Below the pieces are notes generated by a model. It did not search any database. It saw only the letters and a list, made by a program, of their open reading frames with translations, and was not told the DNA's origin. 64,000 nucleotides of DNA from Bacilli bacterium (GTDB taxonomy: Bacteria; Bacillota_I; Bacilli_A; RFN20; CAG-288): contig JALCLG010000001.1 of the NCBI GenBank assembly GCA_022647725.1, forward strand, positions 130,931-194,930. The letters run 5' to 3'. Position 1 is the first letter of the stretch. Each line of letters starts with the position of its first letter. Position numbers and translations under genes: made by a program. Below, in pieces: positions 35,587 to 43,080 of this stretch.

Positions 35587-38500
35587 ATGAAAGAACTCAT
35601 TGTAGTCATCGCTACAAAAAACAGAAATGAATTATTAAACGAAGCGCTCCGATCAGTTTGCCTTCAAACGAAGAAACCTGACGAGGTGGTGGTAGTTTCT
35701 GATTCAATCGAAGAAACCAAGAAAGCCGACCGTAAGTCTTCCATAAAATGCGGTTTCACTTTTCTTGAGGATAAATATACCCATAACTATGCTGGTAATC
35801 TAAACACGGCCATCGACTATATCGTTAAGACCAGATTGATTGGATCAAAAAAAGGGATCGACGATGTTTATCTAGCTTTTCTCGATGACGATGATAAATG
35901 GGATAAGGATTATCTCGAGAAATGCACCAAGGCCACTAGGAATGGCGCCGACTTTGTCGTCAGTGGCCTTTATTACAAAACAGATGAAAAGGAATTTCCA
36001 ATCTCAATCCCTCAAACTTTGAAAAAAGACAGCTTCTTGGCCGTCAACCCGCACATACAAGGATCAAACACCTTCATCAGGTTAACGACTTTATTGGAAG
36101 CCGGATGCTTCGATGAAAGCCTTTCGTCAACAACAGACAGGGATGTCTTCACCCGAGTCCTAATGCTCGATCCTACTTACTCAGTTGTAAACGAGCACCT
36201 TGTCTTTGTAGACGCTCAAAACAGCAGACCAAGACTAACAAACTCATCCGAAGGGAAAAGAAGGAGCCTTGCCCAGTTCTACGCCAAATATGGCGGACTC
36301 ATGGACGATGAAACGAAAGCGGGGTTCTTTGAAAGAACGAAAAGATACGCTCCGATAACAGAATCGGAAATCGGCTCAATTCTTCCAGCGGGAAAGCCGG
36401 AATACGTAAAAGAAGACAAACAAAATGAGCCTTTTGATAACCGCATAGTTTTCTCTTTCGTTACGACTTCCGAGGAAATGGCCCTTAGATTAATAGGCGA
36501 GATAAATGATCTAGATGTCGCACGGAAAAAGATAATCTGTTTTGCAAATTATAGAAGCGACGACGAATATAAAAAACTCAGCGAATGTTTATCATCTTCA
36601 AAAATTCCATTCGATCTCAAAACCACGAATGACATTTTTGAATTTGCAAAAGACGAGAGGATTAGAGGGTTCATAAGCAAAAGCTCTTTTGAAAGCGGGA
36701 TAGTCAGCGATATTGCGGTGGCGAGGACGATGATCCATCAATTCGCCAAACAAGGAAGCATAGACGGAGACATCGTTTGGATCCTCGACGACGACATGGA
36801 GTTTTTTGAATACAGATTCATCGGTGGCAATCTAAAGAAAGAGCCAATCGACATCAATAAGGTCATCGGCAGATACAAAGGCAAATACGATGTGGTGGTC
36901 GGGAGTTATTCAAATGACGCTCCTCTTCCTTCCTTATCCGTAATACGTTGCTCATTGCTTGATTACACATACAAAAAAAGCCTCTCGAAAAATCAATATT
37001 TCGATGATTCTATCTATTCGAAGATCGATTACTATTACGATCTGACTGAATCAGGCAACACCCATTTGGAGTGTCCAGCCAAGGTCAATGAATCGATAAG
37101 CATTGATGATGTCTTCACGGGCAAAGCAACAAGTCGCCCTTTGTTCAGCACGGGAATGCACGAATTTGAGCCTAATAGCCGTGGCGGGAACACCATAATC
37201 TTCAATAGAGACGCGCTTGATATACCAAACATCTCAATAAACCTAGGAAACACGCTGGCGAGAAGAGGCGACTTTTTCTGGGCGCTTCAAGCAAAAAAAC
37301 TAGGGTTCAAAATCATCGGATCATCCTTTTCGACGTTTCATAACAGAATAGCCAATAAATACGATTACGAGAAGGAAATCGATAAAGAAATAAAAGACCT
37401 AATCGGATCATCATTCACAAAGGCGTATTCGAAGATGACTGGGAAAACAAGAGAGGAATTCTATTCTTTATACCTAGATTCATACCAAGGAAGGCTAACA
37501 AGACTGATTGAAAGCTACTCAAGAGTCATTGGATTGCTAAAAATAAACAACGATGAATTATATTCATCTTTCTTCAATCAAGCAGGCTTAGAGAACCTAA
37601 TTAGAATTGCAATGAAATACACCGAAAGATCAATGGTGGAATCATCGTTTGATTATCTCAGCTCAATATCCATCAACTACGAGCGGTCACTGGAAAAAGA
37701 TAAATATGTCTCCATCATCGAAAAGGCGTTCTCTACCAAAATCACTAAGATCCTCGGGATAGGAAACGAGGGGATAGTGATGACCGATGGCCAAGTCACC
37801 TACAAGCTCTTTTATTCAAAAATCGATACAAGCGTATATGAAGAGCAGGGGTCCATTTTCCAAGAGTGCGACGAGCTCTTTTCCGTCACATTCAAAGACG
37901 TAGGCGAAAACTCGGTGATTTGTTATAAGACAAACCTCAATTACGATGAATACAGCGGTGGCTATGCCTTTCAAGTCGCCGATCTGATTAGTTTCCTAAA
38001 AACACATGGACTGGTTCTCACAAATATTAAAAGGACAAACTTCCTGCTTTTCGACAAGGAACTTAAATACATAGATTACGGGAAAAACATCGAGGCTTTC
38101 GACGAAGAAAAATACCAGAGAAGCATCGAAAGGGCATACCAGATGCTTAGGTATCCTGAACTTTCAATGGCCGAATACAAAGAGATGATATCCAAATCTT
38201 ACCTCGGTCAAAGCAAAGAGATAGATTTTGGCATGGAGGCGTTTGAAAAACTCCTGAAGAGAAGATACAAAGAGCAGGTTCATGATCCTGTTATCTATAA
38301 GATAAACGAAGATACCAAGCCCAAGGATTTCTTGGACTATGGCGCCGGAAAATGCAAAATAGCCAACAGAATCTGCAACGCAATCGACTCATATGTTTAT
38401 GATGTTGATTTGGAAACGATAGAAAACAGGGCTGACAAATCCGTTCATATCGTTAAAGACATCGAAAAATTAGATAGGCAATTCGACTTAGTTAATTGCA

Positions 38501-40986
38501 ACAAGGTCCTGTGCTGTACCGATGAAAAATGGAATAGGTACATTGTGAGCAGAATTAGCGGATTGGTCAGAGATTCCGGTATCGCCTTGTTCAGCATCTG
38601 CGATCCATTCTTCGATGATATACAGAAAACGGAAACTAGAAGAAGTGGAAACGATTCTAATTATTCCAGCAACTCCGTTTATTACAAAAAAGGCATCTAT
38701 GGGCAGAGGAAAGAATACCACAGGCCTTTTGCTTATTATGAAAGACTGCTATCGGAATGCGGATTCGAGATAATTAGGACCTGCGAGGACAGCGGAATCA
38801 ACATAGATACACTCAACTTCATAGGCGAGCATCTTTTCTTCGTATGCAAAAAGAAGGTTAAACCTTTATTGGAAGATTGCTCATTGCTTATCAAAGCAAA
38901 TTACATGGAACATTCATCCATCTACGAAAACGTCGTGCATATCGTGAATCAGCTCGAGAAGAACTCCTCCTTTACGGAAAGAATAGTAGTCGTTGATGAA
39001 GGAAAGCAAAACAGAAACAGGCGTTACGATAAAGACGATAAGGATGCCTTTGATCGTGCGATAAACAAGCTCAAGGAACAAGGCTACATTGATAGAATCA
39101 TTTATTCGTCAAGCAAGGAAAAAGAAAGATTATATAGCAAGTTCTTTAAGGCAACAGCGACAGATTCTTACTCGAGAAACGGCCAGCAGATACTAACGAC
39201 TTTGGTCGGTTTTGATTCCATTAAAACGAGATATTTGTTTCAAACCGATTCGGACATCATTTATTTCAATAAATCCAATGACGGTATGGCTTTGGCCTTG
39301 CAGGAGATGAAAGATAGAAGTGCCTTGACGCTTTCGCTTAGCATCGCAACGAAAAATGTCGGAGAGATTACTATAGGAGGGAGAGTGGAGGTTCGATCTT
39401 GCTTCTTGGATTTGAAGAAACTAGACAGCGTTATTCCCCTTGACAATCCGGTCGTTAACGGAACGTATGATCTTCCTTGGCACAGAGCGCTTGACAGCTC
39501 TTTAAAGGAAGCTGATTCAATTAGACTCGTTTCAAACAAACTATTCTTTATACACCCAGAAAACGGAGCGAAGAAAATACCAAATTTCCTATCAAAAGTG
39601 CGTTATTTTGTCGAAAATGGCCTGCAAATCCCATCTGAACAATATGGAAACGTCAATCTATCCGGAAGAGAAATCGAATGGTCGGAAAAGCTAAATAACG
39701 ACATGATTATCTTCGTCAGGGGAAGGAATACGAGCCCCGAAAAACTCCGCAGACTTTTCGATTCGTTCAAGAGGCAAACCTTTCAGGATTTTGACATAGC
39801 TTATTTCGACGATGCCTCGGATGATTTATCAAAAGAATATGCAAAGTCTTTATTCGAACATGACCCATATTTCAAAGGTAAAGTTCATGCCGTTTTCAAT
39901 GAAACGAGAGTGGGCTCATTATCCAATTTCGAGTTCTTTTACAAGGAAATGTCCGTCAATCCGGAAACGATAATAGTGAACGTAGACAACGATGATTGCC
40001 TTCTTTCCGATGAGGCCCTCAGCATTATTAAGTCTCGTTTCGTCGGAGACGTCGACGTGACAGTCGGTGGTTGTTTCCGAGCCGATAAGCCTTTAAGGAG
40101 ATATGAGGTTGTCGGATTTAAGAGATCTTGGGAAAGAAATGGAGATAACATCTGGCTACATCCTAAGTGTTTTAGAAGATATATGTGCAATTGGATTCAA
40201 GAAGATCTAAAGCTGGACGGCAAGTACGTCGACATAGCCACTGACTATGCCATGATGCTTCCGATAGTGGAACATGCGACAAATCCAGTAGCAATCAACA
40301 ATTTGATCTATTACTTCGATCCGTCGCCAGATAATTCGAACAAAACAAACAAATATGGGAACAACAGCTCATACAACATGAGGAAGAAACTCTTAAAAAG
40401 AGCGGAGGAAAAAAGCATGAAGAAAACGATAGCCGTGATTGGAGATAGCAACATACCTAAGGATTCAGAGGAATATCAGCTCGCTTATGAGTTGGGGAAA
40501 TCTCTTGTTGATAACGGATATAAAGTCCAGACCGGAGGTCTAGGAGGTGTGATGGAAGCAAGCATGAAAGGCGCCAAGGATTCCTCCAAATACTCAAAGG
40601 GTGACACCATTGCGATAATCCCGTCAAGCAACGAAAAAGAGGTTAATGATTATGCTGATGTCGTCATTCCTACTGGGTTGGATATCTTGAGAAATGGAAA
40701 AGTGGTGGATGCGGATGCTGTCATCTCGATTGGCGGTGGGGCTGGAACGTTGTCTGAGATAGCAATGGCGTGGCAACTATTTAAACTCATCGTCTCATTC
40801 ACGAACTTCGGTGGTTGGAGTGAAAAACTCGCTGGAATGCCGATCGATGAAAGGGAAAGGTATCTCGGAAATAAAAACGATGTTGTTATGGGGGTTTCGA
40901 CAATAGAAGAAGCTATAAAAGAAGTTAATGAAAACATAGATAAATACAATAGAAAACACACGAAAATTGTATGGAGGAAGAAATGA
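35587..40986 (+). CDS. Giant fusion: four GT-A domains, kinase-like, methyltransferase and LOG/SLOG-type domain
   Basis: This 1799-residue protein starts behind AGGAGG. Domains by eye: family-2 glycosyltransferase 1-235 (LIVVIATKNRNELLNEAL, acidic metal site D100-D103); second GT-A fold ~287-600 (D401-D403); kinase-like ~715-890 (GIGNEG 724-729, H807, TNFLLF, YIDYGK); class I methyltransferase ~895-1100 (FLDYGAGK 915-922); third GT ~1098-1370 (D1221-S-D1223); fourth GT ~1375-1600 (D1467-N-D-D); and 1611-1799 a Rossmann LOG/TIGR00725-like domain (GGLGGVMEA, GGGAGTLSE). An internal ATG at 40417 with GGAGG at 40404 could also give the last domain alone. It may build a modified polysaccharide or glycosylate a surface molecule; substrate unknown. 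No signal peptide or membrane helix is seen, so it is cytoplasmic. Confidence 0.75.
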   Translation: MKELIVVIATKNRNELLNEALRSVCLQTKKPDEVVVVSDSIEETKKADRKSSIKCGFTFLEDKYTHNYAGNLNTAIDYIVKTRLIGSKKGIDDVYLAFLDDDDKWDKDYLEKCTKATRNGADFVVSGLYYKTDEKEFPISIPQTLKKDSFLAVNPHIQGSNTFIRLTTLLEAGCFDESLSSTTDRDVFTRVLMLDPTYSVVNEHLVFVDAQNSRPRLTNSSEGKRRSLAQFYAKYGGLMDDETKAGFFERTKRYAPITESEIGSILPAGKPEYVKEDKQNEPFDNRIVFSFVTTSEEMALRLIGEINDLDVARKKIICFANYRSDDEYKKLSECLSSSKIPFDLKTTNDIFEFAKDERIRGFISKSSFESGIVSDIAVARTMIHQFAKQGSIDGDIVWILDDDMEFFEYRFIGGNLKKEPIDINKVIGRYKGKYDVVVGSYSNDAPLPSLSVIRCSLLDYTYKKSLSKNQYFDDSIYSKIDYYYDLTESGNTHLECPAKVNESISIDDVFTGKATSRPLFSTGMHEFEPNSRGGNTIIFNRDALDIPNISINLGNTLARRGDFFWALQAKKLGFKIIGSSFSTFHNRIANKYDYEKEIDKEIKDLIGSSFTKAYSKMTGKTREEFYSLYLDSYQGRLTRLIESYSRVIGLLKINNDELYSSFFNQAGLENLIRIAMKYTERSMVESSFDYLSSISINYERSLEKDKYVSIIEKAFSTKITKILGIGNEGIVMTDGQVTYKLFYSKIDTSVYEEQGSIFQECDELFSVTFKDVGENSVICYKTNLNYDEYSGGYAFQVADLISFLKTHGLVLTNIKRTNFLLFDKELKYIDYGKNIEAFDEEKYQRSIERAYQMLRYPELSMAEYKEMISKSYLGQSKEIDFGMEAFEKLLKRRYKEQVHDPVIYKINEDTKPKDFLDYGAGKCKIANRICNAIDSYVYDVDLETIENRADKSVHIVKDIEKLDRQFDLVNCNKVLCCTDEKWNRYIVSRISGLVRDSGIALFSICDPFFDDIQKTETRRSGNDSNYSSNSVYYKKGIYGQRKEYHRPFAYYERLLSECGFEIIRTCEDSGINIDTLNFIGEHLFFVCKKKVKPLLEDCSLLIKANYMEHSSIYENVVHIVNQLEKNSSFTERIVVVDEGKQNRNRRYDKDDKDAFDRAINKLKEQGYIDRIIYSSSKEKERLYSKFFKATATDSYSRNGQQILTTLVGFDSIKTRYLFQTDSDIIYFNKSNDGMALALQEMKDRSALTLSLSIATKNVGEITIGGRVEVRSCFLDLKKLDSVIPLDNPVVNGTYDLPWHRALDSSLKEADSIRLVSNKLFFIHPENGAKKIPNFLSKVRYFVENGLQIPSEQYGNVNLSGREIEWSEKLNNDMIIFVRGRNTSPEKLRRLFDSFKRQTFQDFDIAYFDDASDDLSKEYAKSLFEHDPYFKGKVHAVFNETRVGSLSNFEFFYKEMSVNPETIIVNVDNDDCLLSDEALSIIKSRFVGDVDVTVGGCFRADKPLRRYEVVGFKRSWERNGDNIWLHPKCFRRYMCNWIQEDLKLDGKYVDIATDYAMMLPIVEHATNPVAINNLIYYFDPSPDNSNKTNKYGNNSSYNMRKKLLKRAEEKSMKKTIAVIGDSNIPKDSEEYQLAYELGKSLVDNGYKVQTGGLGGVMEASMKGAKDSSKYSKGDTIAIIPSSNEKEVNDYADVVIPTGLDILRNGKVVDADAVISIGGGAGTLSEIAMAWQLFKLIVSFTNFGGWSEKLAGMPIDERERYLGNKNDVVMGVSTIEEAIKEVNENIDKYNRKHTKIVWRKK

Positions 40987-41855
40987 TGATAGATTTTGAT
41001 CTTCATTGCCATTGTGCTCCTTATTCCACTTGCGCCAGCCAAACACTGGACGAATTGATTGAAAGGGCAAAAAAGGCAGGAATAAAGACAATTGCTATTA
41101 CGAATCACGACACGATTCAAGATCTGGACCTTTTTCAAAAACGATGCTCAAAAGCAGGAGTGACGTTGATTCAAGGGGCGGAATTCGGTGCAAACGTCAA
41201 TAACGACATCGAATGTGTGCCTGATTTTGTTAAAGTCCATATTCTTGGCCTTCATCTCCGAAACGAACCAGAAAAGGTTAAGATGGCATATGATGCGTAC
41301 AAAGGACAGAATAAAGAGATAAAACAAGCAAGGAACCGTTATCTTGAAGAGAGGTTTGGCATTACGATTCCATCTGGTTCTTTAAAAAAGGAAATACGAA
41401 AGCTGTTGATAGAAAACGGCTCCTTCCAAAGTGACAAAAAAGTTAGAGAATTCTTAAATTCCGTTGAGATGCTCCAGAAATTCCAAGTAAAAGGCCCGTC
41501 GATATCGGAGACGATAAAACTGATTCATGATTTGGACGGAATAGCGGTTCTTGCGCATCTATTTCAAGGGGAGAATCACTTTAATTTCACCGACGAGCAG
41601 AATAAAGCGATTCTCGATTATTGCTTAAACTGTGGAATTGACGGGGTGGAGTCTTTCCATTCTGATAATTTCAAAAAAGGAAAAGTCGATTATCTCCTGG
41701 ATTATGCAAAAGCACACAGTTTAGTTTACACAATTGGTAGCGATAGGCATTTCAAGGAGGACAAAGTCCAGGGTCTTTACTTCAGCTTTGATTACTCAAA
41801 ATACGAAGACAATATTGAAACAATAAAGAAAAACAATTATTGGAGGAAAAAATAA
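40983..41855 (+). CDS. PHP-family phosphoesterase
   Basis: GGAGG at 40973 selects the ATG at 40983 (290 residues), which overlaps the fusion gene stop in ATGA. The PHP metal motifs are present: H8-x-H10 (DFDLHCHCAPYS), ITNHDT, GAEFG, VLAHLF and a C-terminal GSDRH. This is the fold of histidinol phosphatase, polymerase PHP domains and 3',5'-nucleotide phosphatases (TrpH-like). Coupling to the fusion protein suggests it hydrolyses a phosphorylated sugar or nucleotide made or used by that pathway; this is inference. It shares two bases with the next gene. Confidence 0.8.
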   Translation: MMIDFDLHCHCAPYSTCASQTLDELIERAKKAGIKTIAITNHDTIQDLDLFQKRCSKAGVTLIQGAEFGANVNNDIECVPDFVKVHILGLHLRNEPEKVKMAYDAYKGQNKEIKQARNRYLEERFGITIPSGSLKKEIRKLLIENGSFQSDKKVREFLNSVEMLQKFQVKGPSISETIKLIHDLDGIAVLAHLFQGENHFNFTDEQNKAILDYCLNCGIDGVESFHSDNFKKGKVDYLLDYAKAHSLVYTIGSDRHFKEDKVQGLYFSFDYSKYEDNIETIKKNNYWRKK

Positions 41856-42157
41856 TGAAAATAGGAATTATAGGATGCGGGCACGTTGGGACCGCAATGC
41901 ACAATTTATTCAAGGACGCCGTTGTCTATGACAAAGGTAAGGGAATCGGATCCATGGAAGACATCAACCAATGCGATGTTGCCTTTGTCTGCGTCCCGAC
42001 TCCTAAGATGGAAGACGGCAGTTGCGATACCTCGATCGTGGAAGAGGTGATCAAGGAATCGAAATGCAAACTGCTTATTTTGAGATCTACTGTCAGAATC
42101 GGGTTCACTAGGGAAATGTCAGAGAAATATAAAAAGATGATCGTTTTTCAACCATAG
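41855..42157 (+). CDS. Nucleotide-sugar dehydrogenase, truncated N-terminal domain
   Basis: The ATG at 41855 overlaps the PHP stop (TAATG) with GGAGG at 41842; 100 residues result. The start MKIGIIGCGHVGTAM is a Rossmann NAD-binding motif, followed by FVCVPTPKMEDGSCDTS and LILRSTVRIGFT, typical of the UDP-glucose/GDP-mannose 6-dehydrogenase family, which are normally ~400 residues. It stops at IVFQP, where relatives continue into PE(Y/F). The catalytic cysteine domain is missing. Truncation 260 bases from the tRNA remnant suggests loss at the island end. It may be non-functional. Confidence 0.75.
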   Translation: MKIGIIGCGHVGTAMHNLFKDAVVYDKGKGIGSMEDINQCDVAFVCVPTPKMEDGSCDTSIVEEVIKESKCKLLILRSTVRIGFTREMSEKYKKMIVFQP

Positions 42158-42234
42158 GCTAATTGGTTAGGTCAAAAAGCCAACCGACAGCCATCCGAAG
42201 CCATCAGTTTCATGTACCAAAACGCACCGTAAGT

Positions 42235-42280
42235 TCCACTCTCAGTAGTGGAAGCGTCTTCCACTCAGGTTTTCCACTCA
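42235..42280 (+). repeat. TTCCACTC repeats near the island end
   Basis: TTCCACTC occurs at 42235, 42260 and 42273, with an inverted AGTGGAAG at 42248. Short repeats of this kind near an att site are typical arm-type integrase binding sites. The 42158-42415 gap has no other ORF. Confidence 0.55.
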
Positions 42281-42415
42281 AAAACGAAAAAAACTCCGTG
42301 TAATCCGGTTCGGCAAGGCTCGCAAGAAATACATGGCATTCCTGAATTAGCCCGATAGCATCGAACTAATTGTTCGGTACCATGCGACTAAGTTCCTACG
42401 CATATCGTTCCAGCG

Positions 42416-42475
42416 TTGGATTCAAAATCCACTGATAGCAATATCATGCCGGTTCAAGTCCGGCCAGAGGCACCA
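42416..42475 (+). tRNA. 3' fragment of tRNA-Leu(CAA), likely attR
   Basis: The piece contains the anticodon loop TTCAAAA (CAA at 42423-42425), a long variable arm (TGATA/TATCA around GCAA, the class II mark of Leu), the T arm (GCCGG, TTCAAGT, CCGGC), the acceptor 3' strand CAGAGGC, discriminator A and encoded CCA. The matching 5' acceptor strand GCCTCTG and a D arm are absent upstream. Anticodon-stem pairing fails at the first pair (T42416 against C42432). It is therefore a remnant whose homology begins in the anticodon stem, as at attachment sites of tRNA-targeting integrases. Confidence 0.8.
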
Positions 42476-42480
42476 GCGAG

Positions 42481-42521
42481 AAAAAAGCCTTCCCTTGGCT
42501 CGGCCCAGGGGAAGGTTTTTT
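42481..42521. terminator. Bidirectional terminator after the tRNA-Leu remnant
   Basis: CCTTCCCTTGG pairs with CCCAGGGGAAGG. Six A precede and six T follow, so it can stop transcription from the tRNA side and from the minus-strand acetyltransferase gene. It belongs to the chromosomal side. Confidence 0.85.
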
Positions 42522-42530
42522 CATACGTGG

Positions 42531-43031
42531 TTAGTGACTTTCGGAATCGCACAGTTTGGCAATGCCACTGGCATCCAGACGGAACTGCAGCCATTCTTGC
42601 TGTTCCTTGGCTCCCAAGGAGTGATAGAAGTCGATGGCATTCTGATTCCAGGTGAGACAGACCCACTCGAAGCGCTGGCAGTCTTCGTTCTTGGCAAGCT
42701 TTGCCAAATACTTGAAAGCTTGACGTCCGTAGCCTTGGTGGCGGTAAGGCTCCTTAATGAAAAGATCCTCAAGATAGAGTCCGCGGTGTCCTTTGAAGGT
42801 GGAGAAGTTGAAGAAGTAAAGAAGATAGCCGACCTCTTTTCCGTTTTCCAAGATAAAAGAGCAGAAGGCAGACTTTTTCACAAAAAGCTCCTCTTTGAGA
42901 GTGGCCTCCGTGGCGCTGACCTGGTCATCCATCTTCTCGTACCGGGCAATGGCATGGATGAAGCTGAGAATCAGAGGGATATCATCCACAGTTGCCTTAC
43001 GGAACGTACAGCCGGTTTGGATTGTTTTCAT
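42531..43031 (-). CDS. GNAT N-acetyltransferase (diamine acetyltransferase-like)
   Basis: The ATG at 43031 gives 166 residues and starts MKTIQTGCTFRKATVDD, the normal N-terminus of the family; an upstream extension to 43157 would overlap the kinase gene. The acetyl-CoA motif is YRHQGYGRQAF, preceded by GLYLEDLFIKEP, the pattern of spermidine/diamine acetyltransferases. The acceptor is not provable from sequence. It lies downstream of the hybrid kinase on the same strand, 49 bases away. Confidence 0.8.
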   Translation of the reverse strand: MKTIQTGCTFRKATVDDIPLILSFIHAIARYEKMDDQVSATEATLKEELFVKKSAFCSFILENGKEVGYLLYFFNFSTFKGHRGLYLEDLFIKEPYRHQGYGRQAFKYLAKLAKNEDCQRFEWVCLTWNQNAIDFYHSLGAKEQQEWLQFRLDASGIAKLCDSESH

Positions 43032-43080
43032 TGGAAAGCTCTTCTTTCGGGTTTCATCAAAACGCAAAAGGCTTCGGCTT

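Larger units (their letters stand above)
1..42475. mobile_element. Integrated genomic island (right part), ending in a tRNA-Leu 3' remnant
   Basis: Everything from the window start to the tRNA-Leu fragment at 42416-42475 is AT-rich and made of defence, conjugation and accessory genes; the sequence turns GC-rich and housekeeping-like directly after it. A tyrosine integrase and an excisionase lie at 32749-34388. Elements of this kind commonly recombine with the 3' half of a tRNA gene, keeping the tRNA intact at one end and leaving a 3' fragment at the other. No second copy of the fragment was noticed in the window, so the left end is inferred to lie before base 1. It could be one ICE with cargo on both sides or an ICE nested in an older island. 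Confidence 0.65.

Noticed and set aside
42340..42475. Complete tRNA-Leu gene
   Set aside because: The 3' half is perfect but no GCCTCTG acceptor strand or D arm exists upstream, so it is kept as a remnant.
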